The notes beneath the pieces are model-generated. The model searched no databases and was not told the DNA's origin. It saw only the letters and a list, made by a program, of their open reading frames with translations. The position numbers were made by a program, and so were the translations under genes. Below, piece after piece: positions 22,637 to 32,210 of a stretch of DNA of 64,000 nucleotides. This DNA comes from Cladocopium goreaui (taxonomy: Eukaryota > Sar > Dinophyceae > Suessiales > Symbiodiniaceae), in the NCBI GenBank assembly GCA_947184155.2, contig CAMXCT020003219.1:1-64000 (forward strand), given 5' to 3'. The number at the start of each line of letters is the position of its first letter. Position 1 is the stretch's first letter.

Positions 22637-22679
22637 AGAAGCACCACCAATCAGCGCAAAGAACCTTACTAAATCCACC
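22637..22679 (-). repeat. Right terminal inverted repeat
   Basis: Reverse complement of 18711-18753 with three mismatches. Confidence 0.85.
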
Positions 22680-22896
22680 TTTGGTTCTCGCCCCTCACAC
22701 TTTTGAGATCTTTTGCGGCATTTGTATACCTCCGGAATCAAGCGGACAACAGCTTCAAACCAGATCAAATTCTGCCGTCCAAATTCCCTGCTTGCGACCC
22801 ACTATGCAACTTGGACACCACTAATCTATACTAATCTAAAGGATTTCGATTCAAAGTGTGGTGAACAAGGACTGGTGTGGAAGCTGTGTTGAGCAG

Positions 22897-22932
22897 GCTG
22901 ATGTGGATCCAAGAGGGGTTGAAGTGGTGGAG
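22897..22932 (+). CDS. 36-nt mini-exon, unit 1, first copy
   Basis: After TTGAGCAG the frame encodes ADVDPRGVEVVE and ends GAG/GC. It is one of six copies with exactly 36 nt, the same frame, an AG acceptor and a GC donor. Function unknown. Confidence 0.45.
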
Positions 22933-23259
22933 GCAATCTTTCAACTTCCAAGCTTTACCAAACCTGAGTACCGCAGAAACTTAAAGCATGTGTGAGGCAC
23001 AGCGGGATGGCATCAGAGCCGGGGCAACCAAAGCGAAGACCGAGGCTCTGGGCACAGTTGCTTTGTCTGACGTTCTCGTGGTATCCAAAGATATGATATC
23101 TAGGTCGGTAGGTGCCGTGTCGTCCCTCACTCTTGCACGGCTATGTTATACTAAATCGGTTCCTGCCACCCAACTGAGCTACTTTCTGGTGGATTTCTAG
23201 TGGATTTCTAGTGGACGTGTTGTGAACAAGACCTCTGTGGAATTTCTTTTCTTGAGCAG

Positions 23260-23295
23260 GCTGACGTGAATCCAGGAAAGATTGAAGTGGTGGAG
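23260..23295 (+). CDS. 36-nt mini-exon, unit 1, second copy
   Basis: Encodes ADVNPGKIEVVE behind TTTCTTTTCTTGAGCAG, the strongest pyrimidine-rich acceptor of the family, and ends GAG/GCTACA. A degenerate, stop-containing relic of the 60-nt exon precedes it at about 22985-23044 (its end GATKAKTE is still readable). Confidence 0.45.
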
Positions 23296-23776
23296 GCTAC
23301 ACCCTGGACTAGCTTCAACTCAACCTTTCAGTTTCCAAGTGTTTATCAAACGTGATGAGATACAAGAAGAGGAAAGCATTCTCACCACCGCCAGGATGCT
23401 TACTAGAGCTTCATTGCAGCAATGGCAAGTTGAACAGACAGTTGTCCACTTTTCAAGTATTTAGGTCTCAAGAAACGGCCCATTCCACAATCAGAAATTT
23501 CATTGAGCTTGTCTTTTCACCCTTTGAAACTCCAATGTTAATGACCTTTACACTTGACAGATCTTGACAGCTGATGTTGTGCGAACCAAATGGACCTTTC
23601 GATGTGTGTCTTCCAGCATCTTTATTGCGGCAAGCTCTTATACTGGTTCAAAGGAGGGCCTATGATACCATGACCAGTAGGCTTTAGGATATTTCCAGTC
23701 GAAGCAGTTAACTGCTTGTGGAATCAAGGAAGCTGCACGGACAAGTCATGAACATGCGTTTTTGGAAGCACGCTCG

Positions 23777-25009
23777 ATGCCTCAGGCCAGTCTGAGGGCC
23801 TACTTCAGGAACGACTACAAGGGCGGCGGTGTCTTCAAGCACGACGCCTACGAACACGATGCCGACGAATGGTGCTGGATCCACAAGAGCTCCGGCATCA
23901 AGGCGCGGCCGGCGCGATTTGACGCATTTCGTCCTGCCACGCTGTGACGCAGCAGACTCGCTCCAACCCCTCAGCAGCAGCTCCTGGCAGGTCTGGCAGG
24001 TGTGGCAGGATGCCCTGGACCTGACTCAGTCCGGTGGAAGTGGCGCAGTGGACTGCTTCTTTCATTACACGACTCAGTTGGGGTTCCGAAACATCACGGC
24101 TCCACAGAAGAAAGCCGTTGAAGTCTTCGTGCTGCACTCAGTTGCCAATCAGCATGTCATGTGATGTCATGTGTCTTTTTGCCCGCTCACCTTGCCGATG
24201 GCCACAGCCTTGAGCATCCAAAGGCCTCGTTGGTCACCACTGGTCCGAAGGCCAATGCGTGGTGGGGACAAGGCAAGGTCACATTCATCAAAGCTGACAA
24301 AACGTGAGCATTTGCAGACCCTTGTGTCCACTGCAAACAACTCTGACGAGGCGTTTACAGTGTCAGAAGGGCACCGGATGAATGGCCAGACGTGGCCACG
24401 CTGATTGACAATAACTATCGGAATATGCATAAGAGGGATGTTGAATCGAAAGGCCGTGAGGCAGCGGACGAGGAGAGTGTGCCTTTCTTAGGTGCCGCAT
24501 TTCTTGTCCACATTTTTGGTGCAATTTTTGGATGTGCACATCGTCATTGTTTGGAGGTTAACAAACCCAGATCCAATCATGCAGGAGTATTCCTCCCGTG
24601 TGGCTTACTGTATTCCACTCTTAGCCAACTCTGCCATATGCTACGACGTTTCGATTCAACAGACGCCGGAGATGCAGAAGGAGGCTGGTAGCATGCTTTG
24701 CCTGGAGCGAAACCGATTTCGCGTGGACATTTTCTGCAGCACTTGGCTTGTGACTCATCTTTGCTCTGCGGGGCCAGGGCAAGCCTCCCGGCGTGCCAGG
24801 GGCCCAGTCCTTGAGTGCTTCATGTGAAATCTGATGAGCACGCCATTTAAACGTTGCTTTCAAGCCTGTGGCGCAGGAACCTGGCAGGAAAGCTGCTGAA
24901 TGAACGTGGGCAGCCAGAGAGGCAGTGCGTCGTGATCCGGGCTCAAAGGGAGGAGGAAGTGGGCCATGCCAGCGCAGTGCTGCTGGACACGAAGCCTGGC
25001 TGCTTTCAG
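23777..25009 (+). CDS. TPR gene copy A, head region (ADP-ribosyltransferase-like), six exons
   Basis: Exons fit in frame as 23777-23902, 24000-24128, 24224-24272, 24351-24472, 24585-24676 and 24877 to about 24990 or 25009. Donors are GC, GT, GC, GA and GA; all introns end in AG and the next exon starts with G. The head reads MPQASLRAYF, DEWCWIHKSSGIK, DALDLTQSGG, FHYTTQLGFRNI, ASLVTTGPKANAWWGQG, VYSVRRAPDEWPDVATLIDN, YSSRVAYCIP, QQTPEMQ and NLAGKLLNE. FHYTT...GFRNI, then GxGVYS and AP, match the H-Y layout of ADP-ribosyltransferase folds; no enzyme activity can be claimed. ATG at 23777 is conserved in all three copies, but the frame is open upstream. TPR exons follow on the same strand. Confidence 0.6.
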
Positions 25010-25159
25010 GGGCTTGGAGCTTGGGTCTTGAGTCAGCTTGCCATCCAGGGTTATGGCTGTTCAATCCAGGGGTTTGGTCCTTTGAGCTTGCCATATCCAG
25101 GAGTTAGGATTCGTCCAGTAGGATTAAATCAGGTGGGCCGAGTTCAAGACTTCTATTAG

Positions 25160-26494
25160 AAAAATGATCCAGAGGGCTGACAAGTTTTTGTTTTTTCATG
25201 AATTCTCAAGTTCGAGATGCACACTGGTCCCTTCGATAGATTTGGACCAGAGCCAACGTGATTTCAAAAGTTTCAAGTGTTTTTGATGCAGCCCTGCGGG
25301 CTGTTTTAGCTGCTCTCTTGCTCTCATCTTGCCTTTCCTTCTTCCGGGATCTCTGGTCACGTCGCTCCCTGGCAAGTTTACGGAACCTCTCCTGTGGGTC
25401 AAAGTATAATGGTCGTGGCAGGATGGATACCAAACAGAAAGCACGAAGCTCAAGCTCTGTTTCGAGAGCGGGGGCGCTTGTCAATCCAGTATTTTGCACT
25501 CCAGATCTAGAAAGGTACACCGCAAGATAAACACACTGTTTGTCCTGGCTCGGGCTCTTTGTCCTGCAATTGAAAGCATCAGGGAGTAAAGGCATGGAGC
25601 AGAATCGCTTGATGTTTGATCTTGCCACCTGACCATTCACTTTAAGATGTGGAGAAGGCGTGACTCAGGTTCTGGAACTTTGAAACTCTTTCAGGAGTGC
25701 CCGCGCGACATTGCCTTCTGAGATTTCTTGAGTACGGCCCACTTCGAGTTTTATAGTATCTATCGGCTATATTCGTCTATGCCATGTCTATTGACTATGC
25801 TATGAGTTGACTTGAATTACCCGCTCCATTTAGGACAAACGTAAAAACATATGGTTGAAGATCCCGCAAAGCAGGGACCATGGATTGCAGCCCAGTAGCC
25901 AGCTTCTGACCGAAGCCGGGAGCCGTCCCACACCTTGACGATTTTGCGTACCGTTGGCCATTCTCTTGAACTTGATTTGTCTTCCATGTTGGTGACATGG
26001 TTGGCCACCGCATTGCCATGTGATAGGCACGGCCATGTGATAGGCATCATCATGGACCAAGGCTGCGGTGCCGTGCAGATGCGACGGCAAAAAGATTGGG
26101 CCCTGAGGATCTTTTTGCACTTCAGGCACTGGGCCGGTGCGGACCTCAGTCCCCCCAAAGAGGCCAACACATTAGCAAACATGTATTGTTGAGTCAAGAA
26201 CTGTATTGTCTTGTCACCAGAGATTTGCATCCAGAAATGCCGCAAAGCCGCAAAAGTGAAAGCTGTAGATTGCAGTAGGCAACAGTATTTACAACAAGCT
26301 CAAATAGCATCAAAAAGTATAGCCTATAGCAACTGCTCAAATGAAATCAAAACAATTCGAATCCCGGAATCTCGTTTTCTCACCAGGGACTTGGATCCAG
26401 AAATATGCCACGACACCACAAATAGTGAAAAAATGTGCCCTCTCTCCACGGAGCCGTGGAAACTTGTCGGCTCCCGTGGCGATCCACGGCCGAG
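25160..26494. other. Large intron of copy A; no exon seen
   Basis: The same sequence follows the head in copies B and C. A minus-strand frame rich in Arg/Lys (25206-25640) is interrupted differently in each copy, so it is not treated as a gene. GTTTTATAGTATCTATCGGC at 25750 is shared by B and C (C has one change). Confidence 0.5.
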
Positions 26495-26660
26495 GCTCGC
26501 GTACGTGCTGGAGGCCCGCGGCGCCTTGGCGGAGGCCGAGCCGCTGCGGCGCCGAGGCCTGGAGGCCCGGGAGCGGCAGCTGGGCCCCGAGCACCGCAAG
26601 ACGCTCATCGCGGTGAACAACTTGGCGTCGGTGCTGCAGGACCTGGGGAAGTTTGGCGAG
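26495..26660 (+). CDS. TPR exon 1, copy A
   Basis: The 166-nt exon reads LAYVLEARGALAEAEPLRRR, then ERQLGPEHRKTLIAVNNLAS and ends KFGE/GC. It covers one and a half TPR units of kinesin-light-chain type (A-E-P-L-x-R-R start, G-P-E-H-x-x-T-L turn, N-N-L-A helix). It begins in phase 2, unlike the later TPR exons, so it joins the head to the repeats. TPRs form protein-binding helical arrays. The base composition is very GC-rich compared with its flanks. Confidence 0.7.
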
Positions 26661-27259
26661 GCGCCGTTGATGTGCTGTGCTGCAGTCACCGTGGCGGGTG
26701 GATGGTGTTGCATTTTGTGTTAGGAAAAGTTGAGAAAAACAGCAGAAAAAACAACAACCACATGTTCAGATCATCTCAGACTTTGCCATCATGTAGAAAT
26801 GCGATGATGCATGAACATGTCAATTTCACGCAAATCATCTCAAATAATTTCAAATCTCGTCATATATGGAGGCGCCAAAACATGGACATGTCAAAGTTTA
26901 GCAAAAGATGTTTGCAAAGAGCAGATGCCGCGTTGCAAGTTTCAGTCTGAGATGTCTGTCAAAGCGTTTTTGCAAAAAAAACAGAACAGATGCGCCCTGA
27001 GGTTGGAGTTTATTTGCAAATGGAAGATTGGAACGACGATGACGCACATCCAAATTATGTTGAAATGTCAACTCGTCGAACTTTGCGTTTTATTCTTCAA
27101 GTTTTGAATTATGTGTGCATTTACATGGTATAATTGTACTTGACATCTTTTTCATCAATCCAAACTCAAGGCCGTTGCCCACCTTTCTTCCCTTTCCACA
27201 TGGTACAGGCGGATCCTGGCCTGGGGCCCCACACCACCGGTGCCATCCCGAGACGCCAG
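26661..27259. other. Intron of copy A
   Basis: No exon seen. It begins with GC directly after the TPR exon and ends CGCCAG. Confidence 0.5.
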
Positions 27260-27385
27260 GCGGAGGCCCTGCACCGCCGAGCTCTTGCGGGGAGGGAAGC
27301 GCACCTCGGCACGAATCACCCGGACACGCTTGAGTCCATGAACAACCTGGCTGCCCTCCTGTGGAAGCAGGGGAAGCTGGATGAG
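27260..27385 (+). CDS. TPR exon 2, copy A (one 42-residue repeat)
   Basis: Exactly 126 nt, phase 0 to phase 0. Starts AEALHRRALAGREAHLG, continues NHPDTLESMNNLAALLWKQG and ends KLDE. The acceptor is CGCCAG and the donor GC (GAG/GCGGGG). The exon equals one full TPR turn, so exons of this type can be gained or lost without changing frame. Confidence 0.75.
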
Positions 27386-28364
27386 GCGGGGCTGAGGTCT
27401 TTGGGGTGAGAGGTGACCTTCCTGGAGGACGTTTTTCAGGGGCATATTTTTTGTGTGGCGAAGGCCTGAGGCCTGGATTCGTTCTTTTCGATTTCCCGGT
27501 ATTGGTTGGATTGCTTTCTTGAGCGAACTAACACAAATTAACTAAATCCATGCCAAATGAAAGTAGGACGTTGTTGAGACCCCCCATCCACAAAATTGTT
27601 AGTTTCATATATTTATTGGCTTTATTTGGCTTTTGTTTATATATTTATTGGCTTTTGTTTCCCACACCTCCTGACCATGTGCCCACCCTCGGCAAAATCT
27701 CATGAAAGTATAGTCACCCTTTATCACACTCTCAAAAGAGTTCATCAAACCTGAAGAATTTTCAAGATTCACTATACCAGCAAGGAACTGCGTGGCTTCT
27801 GAAGTCACCAACAGGATAGTGTTGCCAACCGAATTCAATGAAGACCAACGAAGTAATTTTGCAGATGCACCCTCTTTCTTGCCATTTGGCATTGCTTCTC
27901 AGACGCGCTCCCCCTGGTTCCCTGGGGTCGGATGCAGGTTGAGGTCTTTGGGGTGAGAGGTGACTTTCCTGGACGTTTCACCAAGGGCATTTTTTGGTTT
28001 GACCAAGGCTTGAAGCCTGGAGATTCTTTTTGTTTCCCGGTATTGTTGGATGATTCTTTTTGTTTTCTGAGTTTGGATATTTTCACAACGGGAAGATTGG
28101 AACGAAGATGACTCACATCCAAATTTTGTTGAACATGTCAACTCATCGACCTTTGTGTTTTATTCTTCAAGCTTTGAATCAGCTTTGAATTATGTGTGCA
28201 TCTTACATGGCACAATATGCACAATTGTATTTAAAATTTTTTACATCAATCCAAACACAAAGCCATTGTTCATCTTTCTTCCTTTCCCACATGGTCACAT
28301 AGTACTCACAGGCGGTCCAGGCCTGGGGCCCCACACCACCGACGCCATCATCTCAAGACGCCAG
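27386..28364. other. Intron of copy A
   Basis: Contains a diverged second copy of the 3' flank of the TPR exon (27900-28020, around GTTGAGGTCTTTGGGGTGAG), which suggests a former internal duplication that has lost its exon. Confidence 0.45.
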
Positions 28365-28490
28365 GCGGAGGCCCTGCACCGCCGAGCTCTTGCAGGGCAC
28401 GAAGCGCACCTCGGTGCGAATCACCCGTACACGCTCAACTCCATGTCCAACCTGGCTGCCCTCCTGTGGAAGCAGGGGAAGCTGGATGAG
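28365..28490 (+). CDS. TPR exon 3, copy A
   Basis: 126 nt, phase 0, AG/GC to GAG/GC. Reads AEALHRRALAGHEAHLG, NHPYTLNSMSNLAALLWKQG, KLDE. Very close to TPR exon 2; two conserved positions are changed (D to Y in the HPDTL turn, N to S in NNLA). Confidence 0.75.
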
Positions 28491-30245
28491 GCGGGGCTGA
28501 GGGTCTTTGGGGTGAGAGGTGACCTTACTGGACGTTTCACCAAGGGCATATTTTTGTTTGGCCAAGGCCTGAGGCCTGGATTTTCTCTTGTCAATGTCCC
28601 AATATTGCTGGATTACCTTTTTTGGGGCATAATGCATCGTTGGGACCTCCATCCACATTTCATAGTTGTAATCGGCAAAATGAACACATGGCAAAACTGT
28701 CAAATCTTTCCGGTGAATTCTTGCAAATGAGGCCTATAGATGGCTGTAGTATAAATATATCTATATAGGCGCATGCTGAATGAAAGTATGGCATCTGCAG
28801 GAAGAGGCCAGACCGAGGTCAGGGGCAGAGAGGTGACCTTCCCCGTGGAAGTTCCAAGGGGAAGGCGCTTTTTTTGAAGTAAACAAGATTGGAAGAGTGG
28901 ACACTTCCATGTCTCCAATTTGTGCATCTCCTAAGTTTCGCCCAAATTCATTAGTTGAATTGCTCGGGCATGAAATCCATACATGCAATGTGCATCAGGG
29001 TTGGTGCCAAGGATCTGTCCTCCAATTCCCGAGAGTCACACTTGGGAACCCATCAGTCGCTTGCATTTTCCCGCAATCTAATTTTAACTATGAAGGCTCA
29101 GCGGAAACTAAGAAAAGTACAAACTCCTTTCAAACAGAGTTCATCACCTCAAGACACTGAAGAATCTTTGGGGTTTGTTAGGCAAAAGAGGACTGTACGG
29201 CTTGTGACATCACACTGGGAAACACAACATCATAGTGATGATGAGTGATGTCAATACTGTACTAATTTGGCGCAGTTCAACACACGCCCTAGATTTTTGT
29301 GTTTCCAAAATCAGTCAGCCAAGGCTGTTTGTAAGACCCTTCTTCACGATACCAAAACCTCTTCAATGGATTTAACCCGGACTCTTGATTCTATGTGCAA
29401 GAGTTTCCGGATCACGATAAAACGCATGCAGCATATTTCCAGATGGGCGACTGAGGCCACATACAGTTTATTGATTTGAGAACGATGACGAAAGCGGGCA
29501 ATGAGTGCCCCAGGAGTGTGACGTACCCCCAGCAGGATCAAAATCAGCTAGATGGGAATGATCGTGTGTCAGTTGTTTGTGAGGAATCTGTGAAAGCCTG
29601 AAGCTATGAACGTGAATTAGCACGTTAAAGTGGTTTGCGAAAAGTCTTCAAAACGCTGAACAAAACGCAGCTTGCCAAAAGGTTGCCAACAGGTACAGCC
29701 TCAACATCCCTATTGGCTTTTGAAGTTTGCAAATTCTTGTGAGATGTATGATCTTAGTTGGCCGCATAGGCACCTGTTTGACTGTGACAGCATCACCAGG
29801 TCAGCTGAACCTGTGAAGGGAGTATTTCCTGTATTTTCTTGTTATATGCAATCTAGCCATATCTAGCCTGCCTACATGCTCGGCAGGGCTTTTCGAGGCC
29901 CTTAGCAATTTTAATCCGTTGATTATTTTCGATCGCGTTTGACAATGTTTGAGATGATGACCGATCATCCGAGCCGTAGCCACCTCCGTGGTCGCGCCAG
30001 GGTTGTTTCGTGAGAGCGGGCCACCAATGTGAGCAAACACTGGGAGTAAATTGAATACATTGATGCTTCTTGGCATCCCCTAAATTCAAAGAGTGCTTGA
30101 CGAGCGCTTGGAATAGTATGTTCTCACTATAGTCCAAAAATGGTGGCCTTTGTTGGCTTCTTCTTCTCAATCCATGACCCATGGGGCCTGAGCTGGGGCT
30201 CTTCTCATGTTTCCACACCTCAGCGCTGAAATCTCGAGCCGCCAG
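28491..30245. other. Intron region of copy A with one TPR exon deleted
   Basis: Collinear with 45040-47073 of copy B, except that at about 28800 the sequence jumps from CATCTGCAGGA to AGAGGCCAGACCGAGG. In B these two points are about 334 bp apart and enclose a complete TPR exon (45556-45681). A remnant of that exon's last codon (GAG/GC) is all that remains here. Confidence 0.6.
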
Positions 30246-30371
30246 GCAGAAGGGCTGCACCGGCGAGCCTTGGAAGGCGGCGAGTCCCAACTGGGAGCCC
30301 AACACCCCGACACGCTCGTCTTGGTTAACAACTTGGCCCTTGTCTTGAAGAGGCAAGGCAAGTTGGAGGAG
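30246..30371 (+). CDS. TPR exon 4, copy A
   Basis: 126 nt, phase 0, GCCAG acceptor and GAG/GCC donor. Reads AEGLHRRALEGGESQLGAQH, PDTLVLVNNLALVLKRQG, KLEE. The exon and its flanks are duplicated 672 bp downstream as TPR exon 5. Confidence 0.75.
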
Positions 30372-30917
30372 GCCAGGCCGAGGTCGTTGGGGTGCAGAGA
30401 GGTGGCCTTCCTGGCACTGGCGGGAGGAAGGCATTTCTCATGTGGCCAGGACGAGACGGGTGAGTTTTCTTTTCCCAGTTTCACCGGAGCAATTTGGGAA
30501 TGTGAATTGATGCCTAGGCTGATGTACGGACAGATTTTGATTTGAGTTTGATGGGGAAGCATTTCTTGCCAGGGGGAACCGTTTGAAATTGAGGTTTGGA
30601 CAGCATTGTTGTTGGTGAATTTATTGTGAAATTATTGAGTTAACCACCAAAGATAGGGGCCAAGCAAGTCAGAAGGCCTTCTTTCACCCCGGACTGAATT
30701 TATAGTGTTTTGTGAATGATTTTGGTGATCATCTAAAGCTGATTGTGGTGAGTTCTCACAGTTTTTGACAGGTGCGTGGAATAGTATTTTCTCATTAAAG
30801 TCCAAGAAGTGTGGCCCTCGTTGACCTTTACTCTTTCCCATAAATCAGCCATGAAACCACGGGACCTGGAGCTCTTCTCATGTTTCACCACCTCAGTGCT
30901 CCACCTCGAGCCGCGAG

Positions 30918-31043
30918 GCGGAAGGGCTGCACCGCCGAGCCTTGGAAGGCGGCGAGTCCCAACTGGGAGCCCAACACCCCGACACCCTCGTCTGGGTGAA
31001 CAACTTGGCCCTTGTCTTGGAGAAGCAAGGCAAGTTGGAGGAG
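30918..31043 (+). CDS. TPR exon 5, copy A
   Basis: 126 nt, phase 0. Reads AEGLHRRALEGGESQLGAQH, PDTLVWVNNLALVLEKQG, KLEE. A tandem duplicate of TPR exon 4. Copy B has one exon at this place, with exon-4-like upstream and exon-5-like downstream sequence. Confidence 0.75.
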
Positions 31044-31699
31044 GCGGGGATGAGGTCGTTGGGGCTTGGGGCACGCAGAGGTTGCGGAAGTGTCGAGGGG
31101 AAGGCAGTTCTCGAGTGGCCAGGGCAAGGGACTGGTGAGTTTCTTGTTTCCAAGTTTCACCGGAGCAATTCAAAAGTTCTGTTTATGAGAAGTTTGATTT
31201 TGCTGTGGGACTCGTCTTGGTAAGTTTGCTTTGAAATTTAATGTCCCACAGCATTGTCGCCGGAGAATTTTATGAAATGACCCCACAAGACGCTGGCCAA
31301 GCAAGCGGGACGTGCCAGGGTTGCAAGTCACGAAACTGTTTCTCCGGAATCCAAGCTTCGGCTGTAGGTACCAGATTGGCCTTAACTTGCATTTTGTGAA
31401 AGGGGTAGATCAACATTGTTTTGCAAGAAATGGCTTTGCATAGAGAGCTTTGGCTGATGCATCGATCATGTGTGCCAGATTGCACGCGGTTCAACAAAAG
31501 CCTTCACCCTGGCTTCGTGGTTCCCACCATCCCATCCTATGCAGATCAGATTTGCAGGTTTTGGTGTTTGAAGAATCAATGTGCCACACTACGTCACCAA
31601 CACATTACCTTTCACCGGTTGCGGATCACAGCACTAGGCCCATCTCGCCACGGCATAGGAAGCCACCCTGCTGTCGCCCATCCACAGCCCACCTTGCAG
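31044..31699. other. Intron of copy A
   Basis: No exon seen; aligns with 47200-47835 of copy B. Confidence 0.5.
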
Positions 31700-31825
31700 G
31701 CGGAGGAGCTCCATCGCAGGGCCCTGGCGGGATCCGAAGATCAGCTGGGCCCCCTGCATCCGGACACCCTCAGCTCCGTCTGGAATCTGGCAAACCTTCT
31801 GGAGGCCAAAGGCTCCGTCTCAGAG
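31700..31825 (+). CDS. TPR exon 6, copy A
   Basis: 126 nt, phase 0, after CACCTTGCAG, ending GAG/GCG. Reads AEELHRRALAGSEDQLGPLH, PDTLSSVWNLANLLEAKG, SVSE. The second helix is less conserved (WNLANLLEAKGS), as is common in the last repeat of a TPR array. Confidence 0.75.
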
Positions 31826-32144
31826 GCGAGGGCTTCTCATTCGAGTTGTGGCGTTGCTTTGGGCGGTTCTGCTTGGAGGGGATGTAGATGTGGGAAGTTG
31901 TGGTTGATGGAAGTCGAATAGTGGAATAGTTGTGGTTGAGCAGGTCTCACTTTTGGCAAATGTGCGGGAGCGATTTGAAATACACTGAAAGATGTGTCTT
32001 CAAAGCTTTCTAGACGAGGTTTAGTGACATTCTTGTTGGGTATGCCCAACCGACATTGAGATATGCCAAGTGATGCGGTTGCAAGGTGCGTCATCAGCTC
32101 GGGTCCCGAGGGCCCACACACCATGTGCACCGCATCACGTCCAG

Positions 32145-32210
32145 GCGGGGCAGCTTTATCTCCGCGAGTTGCGTGGCCTGGAGGCCTCTGCCAGGGTTAC
32201 ACGGGAATAG
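32145..32210 (+). CDS. Terminal exon, copy A
   Basis: After ATCACGTCCAG the frame reads AGQLYLRELRGLEASARVTR and E, then TAG. It starts in phase 0 and with the GCG found in the TPR exons, and looks like the first half-helix of another repeat followed by a stop. The matching exon in copy B (48301) reads on for 25 more codons. That the gene ends here is inferred. Confidence 0.45.
   Translation, partial: AGQLYLRELRGLEASARVTRE

Larger units (their letters stand above)
18711..22679. mobile_element. 3.97-kb element with 43-bp terminal inverted repeats
   Basis: The left end (18711-18753), starting GGTGGATTTAGTAAGGTTCT, matches the reverse complement of the right end (22637-22679) at 40 of 43 positions. 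The interior has minus-strand open frames including a Cys/His zinc-finger-like one, and short inverted CCTCC/GGAGG motifs near both ends (19012-19035 and 22165-22450), as in DNA transposons with subterminal repeats. No target-site duplication was found: the flanks TTCCTGG and TTTGGTT do not match exactly. It splits unit 1's mini-exon pair, which lies about 200 bp apart in unit 2. Family uncertain (hAT- or CACTA-like by structure). Confidence 0.7.

Noticed and set aside
18700..22690. Target-site duplication around the inverted-repeat element
   Set aside because: Flanks TTCCTGG and TTTGGTT are similar but not identical; not enough to call a duplication.
24621..25094. 157-codon minus-strand ORF repeated at 62773-63246
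   Set aside because: Antisense to head exons 5 and 6; conserved only because A and C are near-identical at the DNA level, and absent from copy B.
25206..25640. Minus-strand Arg/Lys-rich ORF, also seen at 42.8-43.3 and 63.3-63.75 kb
   Set aside because: The frame is interrupted by different indels in the three copies, and the region behaves as an intron of the plus-strand gene.
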